NCBI GenBank assembly: GCA_947499635.1 | Contig: CANMPD010000005.1 | Span: 165,728-229,727, forward strand | Direction: 5' to 3' | DNA length: 64,000 nucleotides | DNA from: an uncultured Paracoccaceae bacterium | GTDB lineage: Bacteria; Pseudomonadota; Alphaproteobacteria; Rhodobacterales; Rhodobacteraceae | Shown: positions 1 through 9,365 of the stretch, piece after piece | Numbering within the stretch: position 1 is the first letter of the stretch | How the letters are laid out: each line of letters begins with the position of its first letter | Translations under genes and position numbers: made by a program | The notes under the pieces: model-generated | The model's input: the letters and a program-made list of their open reading frames with translations, nothing else | The model's database searches: none | Told to the model about the DNA's origin: nothing

Positions 1-1
1 C

Positions 2-1045
2 ATGAATTCGCAGCGCGACAAAACACCGCTTTTGCGGGTTGATGGGCTTGAGAAACGGTTTGACCTTGACCGTGGGATTTTGGAGAGCCTGAAATTTAAG
101 AATGGCAAGTTGGCCATAGAAACCCGCGCTGTGCATGCGGTGAATACCATCTCGTTTGAGGTGGAGAAGGGCGACGCCCTATGTGTTGTTGGGGAAAGCG
201 GTTGTGGTAAGTCGACCATTGCACGGATGATTGCGGGTCTGCTTTCGCCCAGTGGTGGCGCGATTCACTATGATGGGGCACGGATTGATACGTTGCGCGG
301 TAAGGCGTTGTTGCCGCTGCGTAAAAAGCTGCAAATGATTTTTCAAAACCCTTATGCGTCTCTCAATCCACGGATGACCATTGCGCAAACCCTTGCAGAG
401 CCTTTGCGTTATCATAATCCGGGCCAGTCCAAGGGTGAACTGCAAGATAAGGCGATTTCAGTGATGAAATCCGTGGGCGTTGATCCGGCATGGGGCGCGC
501 GTTATCCGCATGAGTTGTCCGGTGGTCAGCGTCAGAGGATCGCCATTGCGCGCGCGCTAACCGTGGACCCTGAGTTTATCGTTGCCGATGAGCCGATCTC
601 AGCCCTTGATGTGTCGATCCAGGCGCAGGTTCTGAACCTGATGCTTGAGATGCAAGAGACCCATGGGCTGACCTATCTGTTCATTACCCATGACCTGAGT
701 GTAGTTGAGCATTTTGGCACAAAGGTTATCGTGCTGTACCTTGGGTCAATCTGCGAAATGGCGGATACGCGTACCTTGTTTGAGGCCCCAAAGCACCCCT
801 ATACTAAGGCACTGCTGTCGGCTGTACCGCAACTCAAGGAAAATCAACGCAGCCATATTCGACTACAGGGAGAGATCCCGACGCCGATCAATTTACCATC
901 CGGCTGCCCGTTTCGCACACGCTGTCCAATTGCCAACACACGATGTGCACAAGAAAAACCACAGCCTTTACAACAAGCTGATGGGTCCGTTGTGGCCTGT
1001 CATGCCGTAGAAGAAGAACGTCTTGGTGCATTGAACCCAGCCTAG
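2..1045 (+). CDS. Peptide-type ABC transporter ATP-binding protein (OppF/DppF family)
   Basis: This is the cytoplasmic ATPase subunit that powers an importer of peptides or related solutes. Of 347 residues, the Walker A motif GESGCGKS is at about 64-71, the signature LSGGQ at 172-176 and the Walker B FIVADE at about 192-197. The C-terminal tail carries the Cys-containing CPFRTRCP segment typical of the oligopeptide/dipeptide (HPY) extension. The ATG lies at the second base of the window, so the preceding subunits are out of view and this is probably the last gene of a transporter operon; an upstream start cannot be excluded. The substrate cannot be inferred. A LysR gene follows after 12 bp. 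Confidence 0.9.
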   Translation: MNSQRDKTPLLRVDGLEKRFDLDRGILESLKFKNGKLAIETRAVHAVNTISFEVEKGDALCVVGESGCGKSTIARMIAGLLSPSGGAIHYDGARIDTLRGKALLPLRKKLQMIFQNPYASLNPRMTIAQTLAEPLRYHNPGQSKGELQDKAISVMKSVGVDPAWGARYPHELSGGQRQRIAIARALTVDPEFIVADEPISALDVSIQAQVLNLMLEMQETHGLTYLFITHDLSVVEHFGTKVIVLYLGSICEMADTRTLFEAPKHPYTKALLSAVPQLKENQRSHIRLQGEIPTPINLPSGCPFRTRCPIANTRCAQEKPQPLQQADGSVVACHAVEEERLGALNPA

Positions 1046-1057
1046 GAGCAAGGTTTT

Positions 1058-1969
1058 TTGGAAATTAATTGGCTCAAAGATTTTGTCGCCTTGGCGGCAA
1101 CGAAGAATTTTTCGCGCGCGGCTGAAGTGCGATTTGTGAGCCAGCCTGCGTTTTCACGTCGGATCCGCGCGCTGGAAACTTATGTGGGCGCGCGGCTTGT
1201 GAATCGTGAGACACTGCCGCTGAGCCTCACACCCGCGGGAGAGCTGTTTCTGGACCATTCAAAAGCGCTTTTGCGGTCGCTGGAAAGCACGCTGGAGCAG
1301 TGCCGATTGATCGAGGTCGAAGATGAAAATGTCCTGCGTTTTGCCGCCAGTCAGTCATTATATACCACCTATTATGGGGACTATATTCAGCCCTTTGTGG
1401 ATCGCGGCCTGTTAACGGTGGACTTGGATTCCGTGTCTTGGCCGGCCGATAAATTTGTCGAAAAGCTACAGCACAGCAGTTGTGACCTTATTTTGTTTTA
1501 CTGGCATCCTTCGATGGGTTTTTTATCGTCAATGACGCGTGGGCAATTGGATTATGTCACGGTTGCAACGGATGTCTTGGTGCCAGTGTCTAAACCTGCG
1601 CCAGATGGATCAGCACTGTTTCAACTGCCCAACCCAGATAAATCACGCATACCTTTGATTTCATATGGGTCTGCGTCGGTATTACGACCCGTGGTTGATG
1701 AAATTTTAGCCTCTCACAGTGGCACTACGTCGACCTTGTTGGTGAGCCAAAACGCCTTGTCGAATTCGGTGATGGCTTTGATACAAGAAGGGTTTGGATT
1801 GGGATGGTTGCCGTTGAATCTGTGTCAATCCGCTTTGGATGACGGCAGTTTGGTACGCGCAGGGGGCGCAGATTTTGAAGAACCAATCGAAATTCGCGCC
1901 TATCGATTGCGGCAAAATCAAAAGCCAAAATTGCAGATGGTTTGGGATGAAATTTCGACCAAACCATGA
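1058..1969 (+). CDS. LysR-family transcriptional regulator
   Basis: This is a 303-residue LysR-type regulator. The N-terminal winged helix-turn-helix spans about residues 2-62 (FVALAATKNFSRAAE, then SQPAFSRRIRALE) and is followed by the effector-binding domain. The start is a TTG, supported by an AGGAG Shine-Dalgarno sequence at 1044-1048 with 9 bp spacing; no better ATG preserves the helix-turn-helix. Only 12 bp separates it from the peptide ATPase, so the two may be cotranscribed. The regulator could act on that transporter or on the glutaryl-CoA dehydrogenase gene downstream. The ligand is unknown. Confidence 0.88.
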   Translation: MEINWLKDFVALAATKNFSRAAEVRFVSQPAFSRRIRALETYVGARLVNRETLPLSLTPAGELFLDHSKALLRSLESTLEQCRLIEVEDENVLRFAASQSLYTTYYGDYIQPFVDRGLLTVDLDSVSWPADKFVEKLQHSSCDLILFYWHPSMGFLSSMTRGQLDYVTVATDVLVPVSKPAPDGSALFQLPNPDKSRIPLISYGSASVLRPVVDEILASHSGTTSTLLVSQNALSNSVMALIQEGFGLGWLPLNLCQSALDDGSLVRAGGADFEEPIEIRAYRLRQNQKPKLQMVWDEISTKP

Positions 1970-2090
1970 GCTGCGATGCACTTCATCCTGTTTTGGATGA
2001 ACTTATGTGAAAATACTAATTTTTCGTCTGGTCTCTGAGGTATATAGATCAAAAGGAATATTACCCATTGCCAGATGAAAGGGTCATCAC

Positions 2091-3290
2091 ATGTCTGCAC
2101 ATTCCTCCAAGGGCATTCCGTTTCAGTGGTCCGACCCCTTCTTGATGGATGGTCAATTTACTGACGAAGAGCGCATGATCCGCGATGCCGCTGAATCCTT
2201 TGCTCAGGATCGGTTGTTACCGCGTATTGAGGATGCCTATCTTGAGGAACGCAGCGACCCTGAGATTTTTGCCGAAATGGGCGCGCAGGGCCTGCTGGGC
2301 GTGACCGTGCCTGAGGAATATGGCGGGGTGGGGGCCTCTTATGTGTCCTATGGTTTGGTTGCGCGGGCCGTTGAGCGGGTCGACAGCGGATATCGGTCTA
2401 TGATGTCGGTGCAATCCAGCCTCGTGATGTATCCGATCTATGCATATGGCTCCGAAGAGCAACGACGCAAATACCTACCGAAACTGGCCAGCGGTGAGTG
2501 GATCGGCTGCTTTGGTCTGACGGAACCAGAAGCCGGTTCGGACCCGGCGGGGATGAAAACACGGGCGGTCAAGACGGATGGTGGCTATGTGCTGTCGGGG
2601 AGCAAAATGTGGATCTCAAACAGTCCAATTGCTGATGTGTTTGTGGTTTGGGCCAAGTCAGAAGCGCATGACAATAAGGTCCGTGGCTTTGTCTTGGAAA
2701 AAGGTATGAAGGGTCTGTCGACGCCCAAGATTGACGGAAAACTGTCGTTGCGCGCCTCGATCACCGGTGAGATTGTATTGGAAAACGTCGAAGTGCCCGA
2801 GACGGCGTTGTTGCCCAACACCCAAGGGATGGGCGGACCGTTTGGATGTCTGAATCGTGCGCGGTACGGGATTGCTTGGGGGGTTATGGGGGCAGCAGAG
2901 GATTGTTTTTATCGTGCGCGACAATATGGGTTGGATCGCAAACAATTTAACCGCCCATTGGCCGCAACGCAGCTGTATCAGAAGAAACTTGCGGATATGC
3001 AGACCGAGATTGCACTTGGTTTGCAGGCGGCACATCGTGTCGGCCAATTGTTTGACGAAGGCCGGTTTGCGCCCGAAATGATTTCGATTATCAAACGCAA
3101 TAACTGTGGCAAGGCGTTGGATATTGCCCGCCAGTCCCGCGATATGCACGGGGGCAATGGTATTCAGATCGGTTATCATGTGATGCGACATGCTGCGAAT
3201 CTTGAGACGGTAAACACCTATGAGGGCACTCATGACGTGCATGCGTTGATCTTAGGTCGCGCGATTACAGATATCGCAGCCTTTGGATAA
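2091..3290 (+). CDS. gcdH: Glutaryl-CoA dehydrogenase (acyl-CoA dehydrogenase family)
   Basis: This FAD enzyme oxidatively decarboxylates glutaryl-CoA to crotonyl-CoA in lysine/tryptophan/glutarate breakdown. At 399 residues it has the family length. It shows the opening FQWSDPF..L, the FAD-binding stretch [13 protein letters not shown] at about 140-152, MWISNSP, and the C-terminal MHGGNGI. The NTYEGTHD motif contains the catalytic Glu at about 378. The assignment as GcdH rather than a general acyl-CoA dehydrogenase rests on overall similarity of the N-terminus and of the [18 protein letters not shown] tail. It stands alone between a LysR gene and the heme cluster. Confidence 0.88.
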   Translation: MSAHSSKGIPFQWSDPFLMDGQFTDEERMIRDAAESFAQDRLLPRIEDAYLEERSDPEIFAEMGAQGLLGVTVPEEYGGVGASYVSYGLVARAVERVDSGYRSMMSVQSSLVMYPIYAYGSEEQRRKYLPKLASGEWIGCFGLTEPEAGSDPAGMKTRAVKTDGGYVLSGSKMWISNSPIADVFVVWAKSEAHDNKVRGFVLEKGMKGLSTPKIDGKLSLRASITGEIVLENVEVPETALLPNTQGMGGPFGCLNRARYGIAWGVMGAAEDCFYRARQYGLDRKQFNRPLAATQLYQKKLADMQTEIALGLQAAHRVGQLFDEGRFAPEMISIIKRNNCGKALDIARQSRDMHGGNGIQIGYHVMRHAANLETVNTYEGTHDVHALILGRAITDIAAFG

Positions 3291-3353
3291 TGTGCTTTTT
3301 TCGTCGCGATATTGAGTTGGATATTGGTTTTTAAAACCGCGCGTTAATAATTC

Positions 3354-3381
3354 TTGACAGAATCCATTAGGTAATTGTAAC
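3354..3381 (+). promoter_or_regulatory. Candidate promoter for the heme-uptake receptor
   Basis: A perfect -35 hexamer TTGACA (3354-3359) is followed after 16 bp by TGTAAC (3376-3381), a 4/6 match to the -10 consensus. It lies 85 bp upstream of the TonB-dependent receptor ATG in a 175-bp gap after gcdH. An iron-responsive operator would be expected here, but none is recognised with confidence. Confidence 0.35.
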
Positions 3382-3465
3382 AGCCGACCAGAAACGCAGC
3401 ACGCAGTTAAGCTAGCTACACAGAGCCGTAACAAAAGCGGCCATATCTATAAAGCTAGGGATAAC

Positions 3466-5472
3466 ATGCATAGAGCCTCAATGGCCGCTCTGCTGGCAAG
3501 CGTATCTGCGTTGCCACTGATGGCGCAAGAAACGACACAAACAGACGGCGAATTTATCGGTACAGTTACTTTGGGGGAAAGCCGTCGGGGGGTCCAGACG
3601 GATGTCGCGGCCTCTGAGACGATTATCACCTTAGACGAAATCGAAGACCGCCAGGCCAGCACTGTTGCTGAGTTGCTGGATACCATTCCAAACGTTAGCT
3701 TGTTGAACGGGAGTACGCCACAAGGTGGTGGTATTTCGATCCGTGGTTTGGGCAGCCAAGCGGGTCTGTATGGGACGGACGGTAAGGTTTCGGTTGTGGT
3801 CGATGGCGTGGCCAGCGGCGCTGAAGAAGTCTATCGTAATGGCGCGTCTTTGGCGCTGGAACCAGAACTGTTCCGCGAAGTCAAAGTGACCCGCGGCCCG
3901 TCCAATAGTTTCCGCTATTCCAGTGGTGCGGTTGGTGGCACGATTGAATTGGAAACCAAAGACGCCAGCGACTTTTTAGAAGGCGACGACCATTTTGCGT
4001 TCCGCCAGAAACTTGGTTATGAAACCAATGGCGCCGGGCGTGTTTCGACATCTATTCTTGCATTTAAGCCGACAGACCAATTGGAAGTGTTAGCATTTTT
4101 AGGTGTGCGCAGTGTAAAAAACCGTGATGATGGCAATGGTGATACACTGGACGGAACTGAATTCCTGCAGCAATCTCAGTTGGTCAAGGCGAAATATCAC
4201 TTTAGCGACGCCACAACGCTGAGCTTTAGTTACAGCCGCAATGATATTCCTGAACGCGACGTATTTTATAACGTTTTTGACCCTAATATTGACTCGTTCT
4301 TTGGGACCGTCGATCGGTTTACCGAAGACGAAACAGCCTATGTTGAATTGGCATATTCTTCACCGGATAATGATCTTGTCAACTTAACTGCACGGTTTCA
4401 GTATAAGCACGAAGAGATCGAGATTGACCCGATCACCAACCCTTTTAATACGACGTTGCTTGAGGCGGATCACGAAACGGAGACAGTTTCATTTCGTCTA
4501 GATAACACGGCCTACTTTTCAACTGGCAGTGTTGCACACGCTTTAAGTGCAGGTGTGGAACTGTCTCGGCGCGAGCGGACTTCGGTTACCGAGGATGGGA
4601 CCAATGATACAAGTGCGCCGGGCGGAACCGATCGGTCGATTGCATTTTATATCGCAGATGAGATCCAAGCGACTGAAAAGCTGACTTTGACACCGCAAAT
4701 TCGATTTGAAACCCAAACTCTAGATGGTGACAATAACGGTTCAAATGCCAATGTGGATGATGAGGTTGTTCATAACTCTAGGGCTCTTACAGGCGCGTTG
4801 AGTGCGAAATATGACATCACCGACAGTTTCTCGGTGTTTGGGACGGCGGCGTACAATGAAAATCTGCCAATTCTAGATGATTTGAGCAACGATTTTATTG
4901 ATCAATCTGAGAAGGGCCGCACCTATGAGGCCGGTGTGTCTTATGATGGTTTCGATGTCTTGACATCCAATGACGCGTTCAAGGCCAAACTGACCTATTT
5001 CAACAGTGAAATTTGGGACGGAACGACGTATTTTGGCATTGATGGCGTTGAGATTGACGGCTTTGAACTAGAGCTCTCCTATGTCCATCCGCTGTTTTAT
5101 GCGGACTTTAACGCGGGCACCTCGCGGGCCGAAGTTACTGAGACGGGCGATGATTTCAACTATGGTATCGCGGATACGGCACAGTTGACGTTGGGCAAAC
5201 GGTTCTTTGACAACCAGTTGGATATCAGTGCTGAGGTTAGCCATACCTTTGACTACGATCGCACCAGCGCGACATCCGGAGCACTGGCGCCAACCGACGC
5301 CTATACGCTGCTTGATCTGAGTGTAAGCTACACCCCGAAACAGGGCGTCTTAAATGGTTTTGAGTTCCGCGCATCGCTCGAGAACGTGACGGATCGTCGA
5401 TATCGGGCCTATGGCAGCTCTCGCAATGGCGAGGGACAAAACCTTGCCCTCTCAATCGCGAAAACATTTTAA
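3466..5472 (+). CDS. hmuR: TonB-dependent outer-membrane heme/hemin receptor
   Basis: This is an outer-membrane beta-barrel receptor that binds heme or hemoproteins and imports heme using TonB energy. It has 668 residues: a signal peptide ending near MAQ (about residue 20), a possible TonB box GTVTLGES (about 29-36), a plug domain (TVAELLDTIPNVS through AVGGTIELETKD, about 60-165) and a long barrel ending in aromatic Phe (IAKTF). The heme assignment comes mainly from the adjoining hmuSTUV genes. The classical FRAP and NPDL boxes of heme receptors are not obvious: the corresponding region reads AAYNENLPILDD. The gene ends just before a terminator-like hairpin that separates it from hmuS. Confidence 0.88.
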   Translation: MHRASMAALLASVSALPLMAQETTQTDGEFIGTVTLGESRRGVQTDVAASETIITLDEIEDRQASTVAELLDTIPNVSLLNGSTPQGGGISIRGLGSQAGLYGTDGKVSVVVDGVASGAEEVYRNGASLALEPELFREVKVTRGPSNSFRYSSGAVGGTIELETKDASDFLEGDDHFAFRQKLGYETNGAGRVSTSILAFKPTDQLEVLAFLGVRSVKNRDDGNGDTLDGTEFLQQSQLVKAKYHFSDATTLSFSYSRNDIPERDVFYNVFDPNIDSFFGTVDRFTEDETAYVELAYSSPDNDLVNLTARFQYKHEEIEIDPITNPFNTTLLEADHETETVSFRLDNTAYFSTGSVAHALSAGVELSRRERTSVTEDGTNDTSAPGGTDRSIAFYIADEIQATEKLTLTPQIRFETQTLDGDNNGSNANVDDEVVHNSRALTGALSAKYDITDSFSVFGTAAYNENLPILDDLSNDFIDQSEKGRTYEAGVSYDGFDVLTSNDAFKAKLTYFNSEIWDGTTYFGIDGVEIDGFELELSYVHPLFYADFNAGTSRAEVTETGDDFNYGIADTAQLTLGKRFFDNQLDISAEVSHTFDYDRTSATSGALAPTDAYTLLDLSVSYTPKQGVLNGFEFRASLENVTDRRYRAYGSSRNGEGQNLALSIAKTF

Positions 5473-5482
5473 TAAACCTTGT

Positions 5483-5513
5483 GTCGGGGCGGCGTTTTGT
5501 GGCCCCGACTTTT
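5483..5513 (+). terminator. Hairpin with U-run between hmuR and hmuS
   Basis: GTCGGGGC (5483-5490) pairs perfectly with GCCCCGAC (5502-5509) across an 11-nt loop, followed directly by TTTTA. It resembles an intrinsic terminator or attenuator and would lower transcription of hmuSTUV relative to the receptor gene. Confidence 0.6.
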
Positions 5514-5534
5514 ATGTCTAAAGGAAATGCGGCA

Positions 5535-6596
5535 ATGACCGATATAATTTCAGCACAAGCCATTCGAAGTGCCAAGGCGGAAAACCCAAAACAACGGGAT
5601 CGGGATTTGGCGCAGAGCCTTGGGATTACCGAGGCGCAATTGGTTGCTGCCCATATGGGTAATCATGATGGCCAACAGGTGACACGGATCAACCCACATC
5701 CTGATCAGTTGATGCCAGCGGCATCGCGCTTGGGCGAAGTTATGGCACTGACCCGAAACGCCAGCGCGGTTCACGAGCGCGTGGGTACCTATGAAAAATA
5801 TCGTTCTGGCCCCCATGCTTCGGTGGTTCTGGGCAAGGAAATTGACCTGCGTATTTTCCCGCGCCATTGGGTGCACGGGTTTGCGATCGAGCAGGAGACC
5901 GACAAAGGTATCCGCCGAACTTTGCAGGTGTTTGACGCTGCAGGGGATGCAGTGCATAAGATTTTTCTACGCGATGCGTCCAACCATGACGCTTGGGCTG
6001 ATGTCGTCCGTGATTTGACGGTCGAGGATCAGTCTGAAGCGATTTCTGTTGAGCCGCGTAAACCAACTGAGGCTGCTAAACGTAACCCCAAAAAGCGGGA
6101 TATTCTGCTCGAAGAATGGGCGAAAATGACCGATACGCATCAATTTATGCGATTGACGTCGAAACTGGGGATGAACCGTTTGGGTGCCTACCGTGAGGTT
6201 TCCGGCACAAAGTGGGTGCGTCCGATTGACCCAAGCAGCATGGCTGACTTCTTTGAAAAGATGGGTCAAAGCGGTCAAGAAACAATTTTGTTTGTTGGCA
6301 ATATGGGCAACATTCAAATTCACTGGGGCCCGCTTGAGACCATCAAACCTATGGGGCCATGGCTGAACGTGATGGATCCGCGTTTTAATCTGCATCTGCG
6401 TGGCGATCATGTGGCTGAGGTTTATCAAATCATCAAACCGACAAAACGCGGGGATGCGATCTCGCTTGAGATGTTCGATGCCGAGGGCATGATCATTGCG
6501 CAGATCTTTGGTAACCGCACCGATGAGGATGATGATTTGGCGCAGTGGAAGTCCATTTTGGCCAGCCTGCCTGACGTTGAAAAGGAACTCGCATGA
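5535..6596 (+). CDS. hmuS: Hemin-degrading / heme-trafficking factor
   Basis: This is a cytoplasmic heme-handling protein of the HemS/ChuS/HmuS family, which accepts imported heme and in some members degrades it. The ATG at 5535 is preferred (353 residues). It has AAGGA at 5521 as ribosome binding site, whereas the longer reading frame from 5481 begins inside the hairpin. Two related halves are visible, as in the family: VMALTRNASAVHERVGTYEK near the N-terminus and KMTDTHQFMRLTSKLGMNR in the second half, and FPRHWVHGFAIEQE versus NLHLRGDHVAEVY. The stop overlaps the hmuT start (ATGA). Confidence 0.9.
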   Translation: MTDIISAQAIRSAKAENPKQRDRDLAQSLGITEAQLVAAHMGNHDGQQVTRINPHPDQLMPAASRLGEVMALTRNASAVHERVGTYEKYRSGPHASVVLGKEIDLRIFPRHWVHGFAIEQETDKGIRRTLQVFDAAGDAVHKIFLRDASNHDAWADVVRDLTVEDQSEAISVEPRKPTEAAKRNPKKRDILLEEWAKMTDTHQFMRLTSKLGMNRLGAYREVSGTKWVRPIDPSSMADFFEKMGQSGQETILFVGNMGNIQIHWGPLETIKPMGPWLNVMDPRFNLHLRGDHVAEVYQIIKPTKRGDAISLEMFDAEGMIIAQIFGNRTDEDDDLAQWKSILASLPDVEKELA

Positions 6597-7438
6597 TCCG
6601 GAATTTTGTTTTTGCGCTGGCCTTGGCTGCCAGCAGTGCGCAAGCTGACACTGAGGCAAAGGCCGTGGTCAGCATTGGCGGGCCTGTGACTGAAATCATC
6701 TATGCTTTGGGTGAGCAGGATCGCATTGTCGCGCGCGACACCACATCCGTTTACCCGCCGGCTGCGAATGAGCTGCCGGATGTCGGGTATATGCGCGCAC
6801 TGTCTGCAGAGGGCGTGCTGTCTGTTGGGCCGGATTTGATTTTGGCCCGTGACACGGCTGGCCCGCCAGAGGCGTTAGATCAGCTTAAGGCGGCGTCGGT
6901 TCCTATGGTTTTGACCCATGATGCCTTTACCGCACAGGCCGTAGTGGATGCGATCACTGTTGTGGGACATGCTTTGGGCGTTGACGATAAGGCGCAGGAT
7001 CTCGTGGCCAAGGTCAGCGGTGAGTTGGACAGTCTGGCACATGATGTTGCGGCATTAACCGACAAACGCAAGGTGATGTTTATTCTATCTCTGGACGGCG
7101 GGCGCATGAATGTTGCGGGCGCAGGCACGGGTGCGGACGGGATAATTTCGCTGGCTGGTGGGCAAAACGTGATGGCACAAGCCTACGAGGGCTATAAGTT
7201 AGTCAGCTCAGAGGCTGTCATCGAAGCGGCACCGGATTTGATCATCATGATGAGCAATGCTGGCGATCACAGTGGACGTAAAGACGAAGTGCTGGCCCTT
7301 GCGCCAATCAAGTTGACACCAGCAGGGGAAACCGGCGGGTTTGCGACGGTTCCCGGAGCGGCGTTGGGATTTGGACCACGCACCGCGACTTTTGCGCGCG
7401 ATTTGCATGACGTCTTATACGGGGCCGCGCAGCAATAA
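6593..7438 (+). CDS. hmuT: Periplasmic hemin-binding protein
   Basis: This is the solute-binding component of the heme ABC importer. It has 281 residues with a signal peptide (FVFALALAASSAQA, cleavage about residue 18). The class III binding-protein fold follows: VVSIGGPVTEIIYALGEQDRIVARD at the start of the mature protein, a central helix, and a C-terminal lobe with the GATVPGAALGFGPR-like segment. It overlaps hmuS by 4 bp and its stop is joined to the hmuU ATG, so the genes are translationally coupled. Confidence 0.9.
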   Translation: MIRNFVFALALAASSAQADTEAKAVVSIGGPVTEIIYALGEQDRIVARDTTSVYPPAANELPDVGYMRALSAEGVLSVGPDLILARDTAGPPEALDQLKAASVPMVLTHDAFTAQAVVDAITVVGHALGVDDKAQDLVAKVSGELDSLAHDVAALTDKRKVMFILSLDGGRMNVAGAGTGADGIISLAGGQNVMAQAYEGYKLVSSEAVIEAAPDLIIMMSNAGDHSGRKDEVLALAPIKLTPAGETGGFATVPGAALGFGPRTATFARDLHDVLYGAAQQ

Positions 7439-8505
7439 TGATACTCAGCGCATATATCCCTAAACCAGATATCGCAGGTGATCGCCGCTATTTGGCCTTG
7501 ATGCTGCGCCTTGTTTTGATTGCGGCATTGTTCGTGACGTGTTTGCTCAGCCTTGGCTGGGGCGCGGCGCGTGACAGTGATGTCATCGGAGCTTTGCTGG
7601 GGTGGTCGGATGTATCGCTGCGGGATCAGGTGATTGTTTGGGACATTCGCATGCCGCGTATGCTGACCGGCGTTGTGGTTGGCGCTGCGCTGGCGGTATC
7701 TGGTGCCGTAATGCAGGGTTTGTTTCGCAATCCTTTGGCTGATCCTGGATTAATCGGGATCAGTGCTGGTGCCGGATTTGGCGCTGTCGCTGCGATTGTA
7801 TTGGGCGGGTTATTACCTGTGGCAGTGCAGGCGTTTGTCGGGTCATACTTGGTGCCGATTGCGGCATTCTTTGGCGGCTGGATCTCCACCATTGTGCTGT
7901 ATAAAATTGCCACACGTGGTGGACGGACTTCGGTTGCGACAATGTTGCTGGCTGGGATCGCCTTGGGTGCGCTTATGGGCGCGGTGACGGGGTTAATGGT
8001 CTATTCTGCCGATGATGACCAGTTACGAGACCTGACGTTTTGGGGCATGGGATCTTTGGCTGGGGCGACGTGGGCCAAGTTGATTATAGCTGGCCCGCTG
8101 ATTGTTGCGACATTGGTGGTGACGCCGTTTCTTGCGCGGTCTTTGAATGCCTTGGCGCTAGGGGAAAATACGGCGGCGCATTTAGGTATCAACGTGCAAC
8201 GTATGAAAAACATTGCGATTTTGACGGTCGCAGGCAGTGTTGGCGCGTCTGTGGCCATAACAGGTGGCATTGGCTTTATCGGTATTGTTGTGCCTCATTT
8301 GTTACGGCTGGTCCAAGGGCCGGATCATCGTGGGCTCTTGGTTAATGCAGCACTTTTAGGCGCGGTAATTTTACTTATCGCTGATGGTGTGTCACGGACA
8401 GTGATTGCACCGGCTGAGCTACCGATCGGGATTATCACAGCGGCGATGGGTGGACCGTTCTTTTTATGGATTTTGCTGCGTAGCCGTGGAGTCATTGATC
8501 TATGA
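7438..8505 (+). CDS. hmuU: Hemin ABC transporter permease (FecCD family)
   Basis: This is an inner-membrane permease that passes heme from HmuT into the cytoplasm. It has 355 residues with about nine or ten hydrophobic helices. It shows the FecCD hallmarks IRMPRMLTGVVVGAALAVSG (about 71-90), NPLADPGLIGISAGAGFGA (about 99-117) and the C-terminal GGIGFIGIVVPHLLRL, which contacts the ATPase. The first base of its ATG is the last base of the hmuT stop, and its 3' end overlaps hmuV by 4 bp. Confidence 0.93.
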   Translation: MILSAYIPKPDIAGDRRYLALMLRLVLIAALFVTCLLSLGWGAARDSDVIGALLGWSDVSLRDQVIVWDIRMPRMLTGVVVGAALAVSGAVMQGLFRNPLADPGLIGISAGAGFGAVAAIVLGGLLPVAVQAFVGSYLVPIAAFFGGWISTIVLYKIATRGGRTSVATMLLAGIALGALMGAVTGLMVYSADDDQLRDLTFWGMGSLAGATWAKLIIAGPLIVATLVVTPFLARSLNALALGENTAAHLGINVQRMKNIAILTVAGSVGASVAITGGIGFIGIVVPHLLRLVQGPDHRGLLVNAALLGAVILLIADGVSRTVIAPAELPIGIITAAMGGPFFLWILLRSRGVIDL

Positions 8506-9299
8506 GCCAGTTGAATGCCCAAAACATCACGGTTCATATCGCCAAAACACAGGTTTTGCACGGAGTGGACTTCAGCGCAAAGGCAGGCGAGGTCACAGCG
8601 ATTGTCGGACCTAATGGCTGTGGGAAAACCACATTACTTCGCGCGGTGACCGGTGAATTGCCTTATGGTGGGCAGGTTCATCTGAATGGTGTGGATGTGG
8701 CAACGCAAAGTCCACAGATTTTGGCGCGGATGCGTGGCGTCTTACCGCAAGCGACGGCGCTTTCGTTTCCGTTCACGGTGCTAGAGGTCGTTCAATTGGG
8801 GCTGACCGCAGGTCTGGCAACGACCTCACTTCAAAACGGTGCGCATCTGCCGCAACAGGCATTGGCGCGCGTGGGTTTGGCCGGATTTGAGGGACGTTTT
8901 TACCAAGAGCTGTCTGGCGGTGAAAAGCAACGTGTGCAGTTGGCACGTGTGTTGTTGCAGGTTTGGCAACCGGTTCTAGAAGGTCAGCCGCGTTGGTTGT
9001 TTCTGGACGAGCCTGTCTCGGCCCTGGATATTGGACATCAGCTACAAGTGATGAAAATTGCGCGTGATTTTGCTGACGATGGCGGTGGCGTCGTGGCAGT
9101 GATGCATGATTTGAACCTGACCGCGATGTTTGCCCATTCCATGACCCTGATGCGGGCCGGACGTGTGTTACGGGTGGGCCGCCCACATGAGGTCATGACG
9201 AATACGGCGCTTAGCGCAGCTTATGACTGTCAAATTTCTGTCAACCAACCCCCAGCCGCAGGGCTGCCGTGGCTGCTGCCACAGGCGGCGACCTTGTAG
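8502..9299 (+). CDS. hmuV: Hemin ABC transporter ATP-binding protein
   Basis: This is the cytoplasmic ATPase of the heme importer. Of 265 residues, the Walker A GPNGCGKT is at about 36-43, the signature LSGGE at 137-141 and the Walker B WLFLDE at 165-170, with the switch His in VAVMHDLNLT. It overlaps hmuU by 4 bp and completes hmuSTUV. It is followed after 66 bp by a small exported protein gene and then the ExbB/ExbD/TonB genes, all in the same direction. Confidence 0.93.
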   Translation: MSQLNAQNITVHIAKTQVLHGVDFSAKAGEVTAIVGPNGCGKTTLLRAVTGELPYGGQVHLNGVDVATQSPQILARMRGVLPQATALSFPFTVLEVVQLGLTAGLATTSLQNGAHLPQQALARVGLAGFEGRFYQELSGGEKQRVQLARVLLQVWQPVLEGQPRWLFLDEPVSALDIGHQLQVMKIARDFADDGGGVVAVMHDLNLTAMFAHSMTLMRAGRVLRVGRPHEVMTNTALSAAYDCQISVNQPPAAGLPWLLPQAATL

Positions 9300-9365
9300 G
9301 TTATTTAGATTTAATCGGCATCCGGCGACGTTTGTCGCGGCATATGCCCGTACCCAAAGGACGAG

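Noticed and set aside
2658..3242. A 194-codon antisense reading frame across gcdH
   Set aside because: Shadow of a conserved gene; no family features.
5481..5534. Upstream extension of hmuS
   Set aside because: The extension begins inside a terminator-like hairpin and encodes non-family sequence; ATG 5535 has a ribosome binding site.
5967..6659. A 230-codon antisense reading frame across hmuS
   Set aside because: It lies wholly opposite a well-supported gene, has no recognisable domain or ribosome binding site, and its residue usage is that of a shadow frame.
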